A stretch of DNA of 6,591 bases, from contig JAQGJF010000783.1 in assembly GCA_028290765.1 (NCBI GenBank), forward strand, positions 1 through 6,591, in the 5' to 3' direction. The notes below the pieces were generated by a model. It was not told where the DNA came from. It searched no databases and saw only the letters and a program-made list of their open reading frames with translations. The position numbers and the translations under genes were made by a program. Positions 1-6,051 of the stretch are shown here, one piece after another. Origin of the DNA: Tardiphaga sp. (GTDB lineage: Bacteria > Pseudomonadota > Alphaproteobacteria > Rhizobiales > Xanthobacteraceae). How positions within the stretch are numbered: the stretch's first letter is position 1; the number at the start of each line of letters is the position of its first letter.

Positions 1-983
1 CGTTCTTCCGCCGCAAGCCTGCACATTTGCTGTTGCCCGGGCGGGCTCATTGCGGCCGCGTACGCGTCGCCGATATCGGGATCGATGCCGCGGTGCTGAA
101 CGAGATTCGTCCGGCCACGTTCGAAAACGATCCCGAGCTTTGGCGCGGATCGTTTCCGGTGCCGCGGATCGATGGCCACAAATACGCCCGCGGCCATGCC
201 GTCGTGGTCTCCGGTGACATGGCGTCGACCGGTGCGGCGCGGCTGGCCGGGCGAGGGGCGCTGCGTGCCGGCGCCGGGCTCACGACGCTGGCTTCGCCGC
301 GCGACGCGCTGGCGATCAACGCTGCCGCGCTGACGGCGGTGATGGTGCGCGCCATCGACAGCGCGGCGGAGTTCGCCGAACTGATGGCCGATCGCCGCCT
401 CAATGCCTGCGTGATCGGGCCGGGTGCCGGTCTCGGTCAGCGGACGCGGGATTTCGTCCTGGCGGCATTGTTAGCCAAATGTGCTCTGGTGCTGGACGCC
501 GACGCGTTGACGAGCTTTGCCGACGCTCCCGATCACCTGTTTGAAGCAACCAAAAAAAATGAGTTTCCACAGGTTGTCCTCACCCCGCATGAGGGAGAAT
601 TTCCTCGTTTATTCAGTGATATGAGCAACAAGCATCCACTTCGCTCAAAGCTTGAACGGGTGCGGATAGCGGCCGAGCGCTCCGGCGCCGTGGTGCTGCT
701 CAAGGGGCCGGACACGGTGGTCGCATCGCCGGACGGCCGGGCTGCGGTCGCCGCCAACGCGCCGCCCTGGCTGGCCACCGCGGGGTCCGGTGACGTGCTG
801 GCGGGAATGATCGGCGGTCTGTTGGCCCAAAGCGTGCCGGCGTTCGAGGCCGCCTGCATCGGCGTGTGGATGCATGGCGAGGCCGGCAGCGAGGCCGGAC
901 CGGGGTTGATCGCGGAAGACCTGCCGGAGGTGCTCCCGGCGGTATTCCGCCGGCTCTACGATCATCTCGGCATCGAGTATTAA
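1..983 (+). CDS. nnr: Bifunctional NAD(P)H-hydrate epimerase/dehydratase (5'-truncated by window edge)
   Basis: Repairs damaged NAD(P)H: the epimerase domain interconverts R- and S-NAD(P)HX, and the dehydratase domain uses ADP or ATP to return S-NAD(P)HX to NAD(P)H in the cytoplasm. The frame is open from base 3 and reads FFRRKPAHLLLPGR, then ADIGI, which is the usual end of a YjeF_N epimerase domain, so the gene starts upstream. TTG at 27 is an internal Leu codon, not a start. The dehydratase (ribokinase-like) domain runs from about base 170 to the stop. It shows GPGAGLG (bases 417-437), LDADAL, the LTPHEGEF motif (579-602), KGPDTVV and the signature TAGSGDVLAGMIGG (777-818), which carries the catalytic Asp. 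The C-terminus looks complete. Bases 541-660 are unusually AT-rich for this gene (see findings) but keep the frame and the LTPHEGEF motif. The family assignment is firm; the naming (nnr, nnrD or yjeF) varies. Confidence 0.93.
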   Translation, partial: FFRRKPAHLLLPGRAHCGRVRVADIGIDAAVLNEIRPATFENDPELWRGSFPVPRIDGHKYARGHAVVVSGDMASTGAARLAGRGALRAGAGLTTLASPRDALAINAAALTAVMVRAIDSAAEFAELMADRRLNACVIGPGAGLGQRTRDFVLAALLAKCALVLDADALTSFADAPDHLFEATKKNEFPQVVLTPHEGEFPRLFSDMSNKHPLRSKLERVRIAAERSGAVVLLKGPDTVVASPDGRAAVAANAPPWLATAGSGDVLAGMIGGLLAQSVPAFEAACIGVWMHGEAGSEAGPGLIAEDLPEVLPAVFRRLYDHLGIEY

Positions 984-994
984 TGAAAATGGCG

Positions 995-1015
995 GAGACG
1001 TTGCGGTCTCGTTTT
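995..1015. terminator. Bidirectional hairpin terminator between convergent genes
   Basis: GAGAC (995-999) and GTCTC (1006-1010) form a perfect 5-bp stem around the loop GTTGCG. It is followed by GTTTT on the plus strand and preceded by AAAA at 986-989, which gives a U tract for transcripts coming the other way. It lies in the 44-nt gap between the NAD(P)HX repair gene (plus) and the lipoprotein gene (minus), where a shared terminator is expected. The stem is short, so its efficiency is uncertain. Confidence 0.5.
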
Positions 1016-1027
1016 ACTTGCGAGCGG

Positions 1028-1483
1028 CTACATGCCTGCTTGCGGTGTAGGAGTCGGCCGAGGAGGTCGGGCGGGCGGACGAGTCGCGCGAGGCGATGGC
1101 GCGGTCGGCTGCAACGTTACGATGACCGGGTTAGGATGATGGTCCATGGCGGCGCCGGTCACGGCGTCGACACCCATGCCCACAACACCGCCAAGCAACA
1201 AATTCCCGGCAAAACCGGCAGCGCCGGATCCCGCCACATCCTTTGTCAACGGAATGATTTGAGGCTCGTAGCCCTCTTTGGCGATGCTTACCGTGATGTC
1301 GGCGTTGCGCTTGGCTTGGACGACGCACGGGGTCACACACGCCGTCGGCACCTCTAGCCCGGCAATCGTGGCCTCCGCGCCTGACGGTGTCGATGCGATT
1401 GAGATTTGTTCGGTGGTCCCGCGCGTTGCGGACGCACATCCCCCCAGAGCAGCCGCCGCGGCGACCACAACCAAAATACGCAT
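1028..1483 (-). CDS. PEGA-like domain lipoprotein
   Basis: Predicted 151-residue envelope lipoprotein of unknown function. Residues 2-13 form a short hydrophobic signal peptide ending in the lipobox LGGC, so Cys16 would be lipidated after signal peptidase II cleavage. Residues 26-80 look like a PEGA-type beta domain: SIASTPSGAEATIAG, then a TACVTPC segment with Cys49 and Cys53, then KEGYEPQ. Residues 84-111 are Gly/Ala-rich and hydrophobic (GNLLLGGVVGMGVDAVTGA) and may insert in or pack against a membrane. Residues 127-151 are a low-complexity Pro/Arg/Thr tail. The ATG is supported by a strong GGGGAG ribosome site 6 nt upstream (complement of 1490-1495). It lies 106 nt downstream of the oxidase-like gene on the same strand, so co-transcription is possible but not shown. 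The PEGA call comes from the sequence pattern; PEGA domains are thought to bind surface structures, but no partner can be named here. Confidence 0.82.
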   Translation of the reverse strand: MRILVVVAAAAALGGCASATRGTTEQISIASTPSGAEATIAGLEVPTACVTPCVVQAKRNADITVSIAKEGYEPQIIPLTKDVAGSGAAGFAGNLLLGGVVGMGVDAVTGAAMDHHPNPVIVTLQPTAPSPRATRPPARPPRPTPTPQAGM

Positions 1484-1589
1484 TTACTACTCCCCAACAC
1501 CCACCATCACTCAATATCAACCAGAGGGCGAGAGCAAGGGCGCTACTATCGATCAACGATACTTGCTTAATGACGGCTGGCGGGCGCGC

Positions 1590-2921
1590 TTATTCCACCG
1601 CGTAGCAGCGCACCAGCCTTGGCGCGGCCCAGTCGGTAGCCATCGTCTCCATCAGCCAGCGACCCTTGGTTTCGGCGGCGAAGGCGACGCGCTGGGTCTG
1701 GCCGGCGTCGATCATGAGCGTGTCGAGCCAGAACGGCTTCCAGCCGTCGTCGAGTCGGTCCAGCAGCCGGAAATGGTGACCGTGCAGATGAAAGACGGAC
1801 GGCGTCGACGCCCGGTTGGTCAGGGCCAGCACCACGACGCGGCCGGCCTTGACGCGGAATGTCGGTGCGACGGTGGCTGTCAGATTTGCCGGAGGGACCC
1901 AGTCCGGCGGCGATCCGCCGGCTCCGCCCAGCGCCAGTTCGAAGCGCAGCGCGTTCTTCAGATCGAGCTGCGGCGGCAGTCCGTTCGAAGCGAGCGCCTT
2001 CGCTGGAGGAAGCGGCGCGTTGCGGGCCGGCGCGTCGCTGGACGTCACCAGACGGCCGATCGTGTGCGGCGCCTTGCCGTCATGCAGGACGATGGGGGAG
2101 ACCGACCCCGCCGGCCGGGTACCGTCAATGAATGCATCGATGCGGCTTCCCGGCGCCAGCACCAGCGCTCCATTGCGCGCCGGAAAGGGCTCGGCCGGCT
2201 GGCCGTCGATCGCCACCACGAGAACGTCGTGATCCTCGATTTTCAACGCGATTGCATTGCGCTGGCAGCCATTGATGATCCGAAGCCTCAGCCGCTCATT
2301 GGCGCGGACGCCAAGGTCGGCTGAGGGGCGTCCATTGACGGTATAGGCCGTGGTCGCGTCCTTGGCGTCGGCGCCGGGTGCGATCGCGCCACCGTCGGGG
2401 CGCAGGCGCCAGTCTTCGATCAGGAACATCTCGTCGCGGTCGGCCGCGACCGGCTCGATCTCGCCGACGATGATGGCCCGCGCCGGCAGCGGTCGCGCCT
2501 GGCCGTCGCCAAGCAGCCGGAGATCGCACATCAAGGTGCCGGCATGCCGCAACGGCATGACGAAACTATCCTTGGCTCCCGGGGCCAGCGGCGGTCGGGC
2601 CGTCAGCGGCTCGGCGCCAGGGTTGCCGTCGACGCCGTGCCAGTTGAGGACGACCGGGATCGGCAACTGGTTTTCGAGGCTCACCTCGACTTCCTCGCCG
2701 CGCCTAAAACGTCTGGCGGCATCGGGCATTGCCTCGGAAAGCGACCAAACCGGTGTATCCGCCGATCCGCCCCGCAACGCGGCCGTGCCGGGCCTGGCCT
2801 GCAGCGCCAGCACCTGCCGCGGGGCGGCCGCGGCCGGCACAGGGAGGCCCGGGCTGAGAATCGTCCCGCCCAGCCCGGCCAGCAGGCCGCGCCGGGTCGG
2901 CCGGAAAATACCATCTGTCAT
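1590..2921 (-). CDS. Tat-exported multicopper oxidase-like protein with degenerate copper sites
   Basis: Predicted 443-residue periplasmic protein with a cupredoxin-repeat (multicopper oxidase) fold. The ATG at 2921 places a twin-arginine signal at the N-terminus (TRRGLLAGLGG, residues 9-19, then a hydrophobic Ala/Pro stretch to about 33). A TTG-initiated extension to 2978 is possible but would push the RR motif 19 residues inward. The four copper-motif positions are recognisable but altered. Motif 1 is NWHG (93-96) instead of HxHG. Motif 2 is around TLMCDLR (129-135) with no His. Motif 3 is SVFHLHGHHF (375-384), missing its first His. Motif 4 is WLMETMATDW (422-431) in place of the HCHxxxH segment. 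Classical oxidase activity is therefore unlikely; the cell-division protein FtsP/SufI is a known copper-free member of this fold, but orthology to it is not shown. No strong ribosome site precedes the ATG. It is transcribed divergently from tRNA-Leu and tig. Confidence 0.85.
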   Translation of the reverse strand: MTDGIFRPTRRGLLAGLGGTILSPGLPVPAAAAPRQVLALQARPGTAALRGGSADTPVWSLSEAMPDAARRFRRGEEVEVSLENQLPIPVVLNWHGVDGNPGAEPLTARPPLAPGAKDSFVMPLRHAGTLMCDLRLLGDGQARPLPARAIIVGEIEPVAADRDEMFLIEDWRLRPDGGAIAPGADAKDATTAYTVNGRPSADLGVRANERLRLRIINGCQRNAIALKIEDHDVLVVAIDGQPAEPFPARNGALVLAPGSRIDAFIDGTRPAGSVSPIVLHDGKAPHTIGRLVTSSDAPARNAPLPPAKALASNGLPPQLDLKNALRFELALGGAGGSPPDWVPPANLTATVAPTFRVKAGRVVVLALTNRASTPSVFHLHGHHFRLLDRLDDGWKPFWLDTLMIDAGQTQRVAFAAETKGRWLMETMATDWAAPRLVRCYAVE

Positions 2922-2968
2922 GTCCGATCCGGACCATTTTCCGCCATCGAAGTCCAGTAATCCGACAT
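2918..2968 (-). other. Possible 16-codon leader ORF overlapping the oxidase-like gene start
   Basis: On the minus strand an ATG at 2968 opens a 16-residue frame (MSDYWTSMAENGPDRT) whose TGA overlaps the ATG of the oxidase-like gene as ATGA. Stop-start overlaps of this kind often couple translation, and the downstream gene lacks a clear Shine-Dalgarno site of its own. Against this, the GGGGA before the leader ATG is directly adjacent to it, which is too close for normal initiation. Treat as a weak candidate. Confidence 0.2.
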
Positions 2969-2999
2969 TCCCCGGCAAGGCGCTGAAAAGCCCATTTTT

Positions 3000-3029
3000 T
3001 TGCTGCGAACGGGGATCGCCATGTTATAA
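3000..3029 (+). promoter_or_regulatory. Candidate sigma-70-type promoter for tRNA-Leu
   Basis: TTGCTG (3000-3005) is followed after 18 nt by TTATAA (3024-3029), or after 17 nt by GTTATA. Both hexamers are near the housekeeping consensus, and the -10 box ends about 41 nt before the tRNA, leaving room for a short 5' leader. This is pattern-based only, but the position is right for a stable RNA gene. Confidence 0.5.
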
Positions 3030-3070
3030 GCCCGCCGCCCGCGTCATCGCGGCCGGACATGATGCTCGTC

Positions 3071-3155
3071 GCGGGCGTGGCGGAACTGGTAGACGCGCTG
3101 GATTTAGGTTCCAGTGACGAAAGTTGTGGGGGTTCGAGTCCCTCCGCCCGCACCA
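3071..3155 (+). tRNA. tRNA-Leu (anticodon UAG)
   Basis: Complete 85-nt tRNA with an encoded CCA end. Acceptor strands GCGGGCG (3071-3077) and CGCCCGC (3145-3151) pair perfectly. The anticodon stem CTGGA (3098-3102)/TCCAG (3110-3114) encloses the loop TTTAGGT, giving anticodon TAG at 3105-3107, which reads CUA and by wobble other CUN leucine codons. A long variable arm (about 3115-3127), as expected of class II tRNAs such as Leu, precedes the T arm with GGTTCGAGTCC (3131-3141). It lies immediately upstream of tig, a common arrangement in this bacterial group. Confidence 0.97.
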
Positions 3156-3157
3156 AG

Positions 3158-3171
3158 CGCTTTCAGCGTTT
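3158..3171 (+). terminator. Weak hairpin after tRNA-Leu
   Basis: CGCT (3158-3161), TTC loop, AGCG (3165-3168), then TTT, starting 3 nt after the CCA end. The 4-bp stem and short T tract make it a weak terminator or a processing signal; some transcripts may run into tig. Confidence 0.3.
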
Positions 3172-3233
3172 GCGAGAATTTTGAAGGGACGTTTCCGCAA
3201 GGGACGGGCCGCCGAACCACCGACGCAGGATCG

Positions 3234-3260
3234 TTGCCGCGCGTCGAACAGATTTACAAT
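3234..3260 (+). promoter_or_regulatory. Candidate promoter for tig
   Basis: TACAAT (3255-3260) is a good -10 hexamer 43 nt before the tig ATG. The best -35 in place is TTGCCG (3234-3239) with a short 15-nt spacer. The alternative is read-through from the tRNA promoter. Pattern evidence only. Confidence 0.3.
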
Positions 3261-3303
3261 GTCCGGCCGATGCGCCGGACCAAGCGGGAAGAAGATTGAC
3301 GCC

Positions 3304-4662
3304 ATGCAGGTGAAGGAAACCGTCGCCGACGGACTGAAGCACGAATTTCTGGTCAGCGTTCCGGCCGCCGATATCGAGGCCAAGGTCGATGCGCGCCTGG
3401 TCGACATGAAGGACAAGGTTCGCCTCAACGGCTTTCGTCCCGGCAAGGTCCCGGTCGGCCACCTCAAGCGCCTCTATGGCCGCTCGGTGGCGGCCGAGAC
3501 CATCGACCAACTGATCCGCGACACCAATTCGGAGATCTTCAGCGAGCGCGGCTTCAAACTCGCGACCGAACCCAAGATCACGATGCCGACCGAGCAGAAG
3601 GAGATCGAGGACGTTCTCGCCGGCAAGTCCGACCTCAGCTACACGGTCGCCGTGGAGGTTGTGCCCGCGATCCAGCTCGCCGATTTCAAGAGTTTTACGG
3701 TTGAAAAGCCCGTCGCGGAGGTCAGCGACGCCGACGTCGACGAGGCCATCAAGCGCATCGCCGACCAGAACCGCGCCTATGCCGCCAAGGCCGAGGGCGC
3801 CAAGGCGGAAAACGGCGACCGGGTCACGGTCTCCTTCAAGGGTACCATCGACGGTACGCCGTTCGACGGCGGTACCGGCGAGGGCATTCAGGTCGTGATC
3901 GGTTCCGGAACCTTCATTCCCGGCTTCGAAGAACAGTTGATCGGCATGGCCGGCGGCGAAACCCGCACCCTGAAGGTCACTTTCCCGAAGAACTATGCCA
4001 GCGAGACCCTGGCCGGCAAGCCCGCCGAGTTCGAGACCACCGCGACTTTGATTGAAGCCCCGCAGGACAGCACGATCGATGACGAGTTCGCCAAAGCGCT
4101 CGGCCTCGAATCGCTCGACAAGCTGAAGGAAGCCGCGCGCGAGCGGCTGACGCAGGAGTTCGCCGGCGCCACCCGCCAGCGCGTCAAGCGCCTGCTGCTG
4201 GACCGCCTCGACGAGGCCCATCGCTTCGATGCGCCGCCGTCGCTGATCGAAGAGGAATTCACCCTGATGTGGAACTCGATCAAGGCGGAGATGGAATCCA
4301 CCGGCAAGACCTTCGAATCGGAGAACACCACCGAGGAGGCCGCCAAGGAAGAATACCACAAGATCGCCGACCGCCGGGTGCGGCTCGGCCTGGTGCTGTC
4401 CGAGATCGGCGAGAAGAACAAGATCTCGGTCACCGACGACGAGGTCAGCCGCGCCGTCATCGAGCGTGCGCGTTCGATGCCGGGCCGCGAGAAGGAAGTC
4501 TGGGACTTCTATCGCAACAACGCCAATGCGCTGGCGCAGCTTCGCGCCCCGATCTACGAGGACAAGGTGGTCGATTTCATCCTCGAGCTTGCCAACGTGA
4601 CCGAGAAGAAGGTTTCGAAGGAAGATCTCTACAAGGACGAGGACGAGAAGACCGCGGCCTGA
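3304..4662 (+). CDS. tig: Trigger factor (ribosome-associated chaperone / peptidyl-prolyl isomerase)
   Basis: Cytoplasmic chaperone of 452 residues, the usual family length, that docks on ribosomal protein uL23 at the exit tunnel and shields emerging chains. Domains in order: the N-terminal ribosome-binding domain (1-115) with the signature GFRPGKVP at 43-50; the FKBP-type prolyl isomerase domain (about 169-252), with [17 protein letters not shown] and [12 protein letters not shown]; then the helical substrate-cradle C-terminal domain (about 260-430). The tail is charged ([13 protein letters not shown]). ATG 3304 is chosen because family members start MQVKET or similar and a purine-rich GGGAAGAAG (3286-3294) precedes it. 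An in-frame ATG at 3259 exists but overlaps the candidate -10 box and would add a non-conserved 15 residues; the frame further upstream runs into the tRNA. It is the first protein gene of the tig-clpP-clpX cluster, linking folding of new proteins to degradation. Confidence 0.97.
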   Translation: MQVKETVADGLKHEFLVSVPAADIEAKVDARLVDMKDKVRLNGFRPGKVPVGHLKRLYGRSVAAETIDQLIRDTNSEIFSERGFKLATEPKITMPTEQKEIEDVLAGKSDLSYTVAVEVVPAIQLADFKSFTVEKPVAEVSDADVDEAIKRIADQNRAYAAKAEGAKAENGDRVTVSFKGTIDGTPFDGGTGEGIQVVIGSGTFIPGFEEQLIGMAGGETRTLKVTFPKNYASETLAGKPAEFETTATLIEAPQDSTIDDEFAKALGLESLDKLKEAARERLTQEFAGATRQRVKRLLLDRLDEAHRFDAPPSLIEEEFTLMWNSIKAEMESTGKTFESENTTEEAAKEEYHKIADRRVRLGLVLSEIGEKNKISVTDDEVSRAVIERARSMPGREKEVWDFYRNNANALAQLRAPIYEDKVVDFILELANVTEKKVSKEDLYKDEDEKTAA

Positions 4663-4780
4663 TCGCGGGAGAGATCCGATCGCGGGGGCGATCCTGCTCG
4701 CGGGCAGGCTTCGCCCGGCGAAATATCGGACGGCGTCCGCGTTAAGGTGTAACGTTAAGGATACCAGGCAAAAGGCGCCT

Positions 4781-4800
4781 GCAATGGCGCCCATTGCTTT
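4781..4800 (+). terminator. Candidate rho-independent terminator of tig
   Basis: GCAATGG (4781-4787) and CCATTGC (4791-4797) form a perfect 7-bp stem with a CGC loop, followed at once by TTT. It lies about 120 nt after the tig stop and before the clpP promoter candidate. The T tract is short (TTTGCT), so termination may be partial. Confidence 0.42.
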
Positions 4801-4858
4801 GCTGTGGCCGCGCGAATCAGCTTGAACTGACGGTCATTCGGCAGTGAAAGCCAGTGGC

Positions 4859-4887
4859 CTTGTCGTCGGTCAATTGGCTCATATCTG
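4859..4887 (+). promoter_or_regulatory. Possible heat-shock (sigma-32-like) promoter of clpP
   Basis: CTTG (4859-4862) and CTCATATCTG (4878-4887) resemble the alphaproteobacterial RpoH pattern of CTTG followed by CYTATNTNNG. The 15-nt gap is a little shorter than the usual 17-18 and one -10 base differs. clpP is a heat-shock gene in many proteobacteria, which makes the site plausible but does not prove it. Confidence 0.28.
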
Positions 4888-4998
4888 TGTGTTCTGTTGA
4901 CTAGCTCCTGCATCACGGGACGTTCGTCCGCGCCGGCAATTCCTTGATCTGAAGGTCTTGTCGACGGACGTCCGCTTCCGCCAACCCCTAGGTGATCA

Positions 4999-5631
4999 AT
5001 GCGCGATCCGGTGGAAACCTACATGAACCTCGTGCCGATGGTGGTCGAACAGACCAACCGCGGCGAACGGGCCTATGATATTTTTTCGCGTCTCCTGAAA
5101 GAGCGCATCATCTTTGTGACCGGGCCGGTCGAGGATGGCATGTCGACCCTGACGGTCGCCCAGCTCCTGTTTCTCGAAGCCGAGAATCCGAAGAAAGAGA
5201 TTTCGATGTACATCAACTCGCCGGGTGGCGTGGTGACGTCGGGTCTGGCGATCTACGACACCATGCAGTTCATTCGTCCGCCGGTGTCGACGCTGTGCAC
5301 CGGGCAGGCGGCATCGATGGGATCGCTGCTGCTCTGCGCCGGCCACAAGGACATGCGGTTCTCGCTGCCGAATTCGCGCATCATGGTGCACCAGCCCTCG
5401 GGCGGGTTCCAGGGCCAGGCCACCGACATCATGCTGCACGCCCAGGAGATCCTGAACCTGAAGAAGCGGCTCAACGAGATCTACGTCAAACACACCGGCC
5501 AGACCTACAAGGCGATCGAGGATGCGCTGGAACGCGACAAGTTCCTCACCGCCGAGATGGCCCGCGACTTCGGGATCGTCGACAAGGTGATCGACAAGCG
5601 ATCCGAGGAGCCGACTCCCAAGACCCCGTAG
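4999..5631 (+). CDS. clpP: ATP-dependent Clp protease proteolytic subunit
   Basis: Serine protease subunit of 210 residues that stacks as two heptameric rings and degrades proteins threaded in by ClpX or ClpA. The catalytic triad is complete: Ser106 in TGQAASMGS, His131 in MVHQPSGG and Asp180 in LERDKF. The oligomer and handle regions are conserved ([16 protein letters not shown] at 72-87; FQGQATDI). The N-terminus [19 protein letters not shown] is typical; a short propeptide before the mature axial-loop segment is expected. The ATG at 4999 has an AGGTGA ribosome site at 4990-4995. The C-terminal tail (SEEPTPKTP) is short and unstructured. It lies 336 nt after tig and 420 nt before clpX, so it probably has its own transcription start. 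Nothing suggests loss of function. Confidence 0.97.
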   Translation: MRDPVETYMNLVPMVVEQTNRGERAYDIFSRLLKERIIFVTGPVEDGMSTLTVAQLLFLEAENPKKEISMYINSPGGVVTSGLAIYDTMQFIRPPVSTLCTGQAASMGSLLLCAGHKDMRFSLPNSRIMVHQPSGGFQGQATDIMLHAQEILNLKKRLNEIYVKHTGQTYKAIEDALERDKFLTAEMARDFGIVDKVIDKRSEEPTPKTP

Positions 5632-5705
5632 GCAGACCCCCGTAATCACACGATGGGGGCTTGAAACGGGCGCCGGGAAATCCTGTTTGGCGTCAGGTTT
5701 CCCCG

Positions 5706-5740
5706 GCCACCGGTGCCGGGTGGCGGAAAGTTCCGTTTTT
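5706..5740 (+). terminator. Candidate terminator of clpP
   Basis: GCCACC (5706-5711) pairs with GGTGGC (5719-5724), and a second inverted repeat, CGGAA/TTCCG (5724-5728/5731-5735), runs directly into TTTTT (5736-5740). The second hairpin is small but has the right layout for a factor-independent terminator. It is about 75-110 nt after the clpP stop. Confidence 0.4.
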
Positions 5741-5753
5741 CCAAGCAATTCCA

Positions 5754-5775
5754 AGCGTTGCAATAGCGCAACGCT
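5754..5775. repeat. Perfect 8-bp inverted repeat
   Basis: AGCGTTGC (5754-5761) and GCAACGCT (5768-5775) flank the hexamer AATAGC. The flanking CC and GG (5751-5752, 5777-5778) extend it past one mismatch. There is no T run after it, so an operator or RNA structure is as likely as a terminator. Confidence 0.6.
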
Positions 5776-5884
5776 GGGCTGATTTCGGCTGCCGGGTGCG
5801 TGCGATTGCCCCAAATCACGCTATTGTCACGTCCTCAGGCGTTCGGGCGATTAGCGAATTCTTGATAGTCGGGTGTCAGCATGG

Positions 5885-5912
5885 TTGGCTGAGGCAGTTG
5901 GTCTACTATGAT
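5885..5912 (+). promoter_or_regulatory. Candidate housekeeping promoter of clpX
   Basis: TTGGCT (5885-5890), a 16-nt spacer, then TATGAT (5907-5912), both close to the sigma-70 consensus and in the AT-richest part of the gap. It would give a clpX leader of about 130 nt that contains the 16-bp palindrome. Confidence 0.38.
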
Positions 5913-5989
5913 GAATTAAGCCGCGATTCGTGCGGTATCTGGAGCGAGGGTCTTTTCTGGTACGGATTTTGCTCTATCTACACTTACGG

Positions 5990-6005
5990 TCCGGTACGTA
6001 CCGGA
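5990..6005. repeat. Perfect 16-bp palindrome upstream of clpX
   Basis: TCCGGTACGTACCGGA is exactly self-complementary and ends 46 nt before the clpX ATG. A partly similar TCTGGTACGGA lies upstream at 5956-5966. Dyads of this form are typical of dimeric repressor sites; it could also fold in the mRNA leader. Its regulator is unknown. Confidence 0.65.
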
Positions 6006-6051
6006 ATGGAGCGATTGCGCGGACGAGATCGAACGGCGGACGGAGACAGGA

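Larger units (their letters stand above)
4663..4998 (+). other. tig-clpP intergenic region
   Basis: 336 nt with no credible gene. The first part holds GC-rich inverted repeats: GATCGC/GCGATC (4678-4693), CGGGC/GCCCG around 4700-4717, and CGGAC-GGC-GTCCG (4727-4739). An octamer CGTTAAGG is repeated with a 13-bp period (4740-4747 and 4753-4760). A terminator-like hairpin follows at 4781-4800. The second part is the clpP leader, with a possible promoter near 4859-4887 and two more GGAC/GTCC inverted repeats (4918-4929 and 4965-4974). Confidence 0.6.
5632..6051 (+). other. clpP-clpX intergenic region
   Basis: 420 nt without a credible gene. In order it holds: a 7-bp hairpin CCCCCGT/ATGGGGG (5637-5643/5653-5659, one G-U pair) just after the clpP stop; a hairpin followed by T5 (5706-5740); a perfect 8-bp inverted repeat (5754-5775); an AT-richer stretch with a promoter candidate (5885-5912); a 16-bp palindrome (5990-6005); and the clpX ribosome site. 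A TTG-initiated frame of 132 codons crosses it but runs through these structures and into clpX, and its product has no recognisable motif. Confidence 0.6.

Noticed and set aside
27..29. TTG at 27 as the start of a stand-alone dehydratase
   Set aside because: The frame is open upstream and encodes conserved epimerase-domain residues (FFRRKPAH), so the gene is a fusion cut by the window edge.
1278..2324. 348-codon plus-strand frame opposite the lipoprotein and oxidase-like genes
   Set aside because: It spans two minus-strand genes that have good signal sequences, and its Arg/Gln/His-rich product is typical of an antisense shadow frame.
4740..4760. Repeated CGTTAAGG octamers as a possible CtrA site
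   Set aside because: The two TTAA cores are 9 nt apart rather than the 7 of the TTAA-N7-TTAA consensus, and the site is 240 nt from clpP.
3163..4794. Very long open frame (543 codons) antisense to tig
   Set aside because: It mirrors the GC-rich codon pattern of tig and overlaps the tRNA-proximal leader; its product has no recognisable motif, while tig is unmistakable on the other strand.
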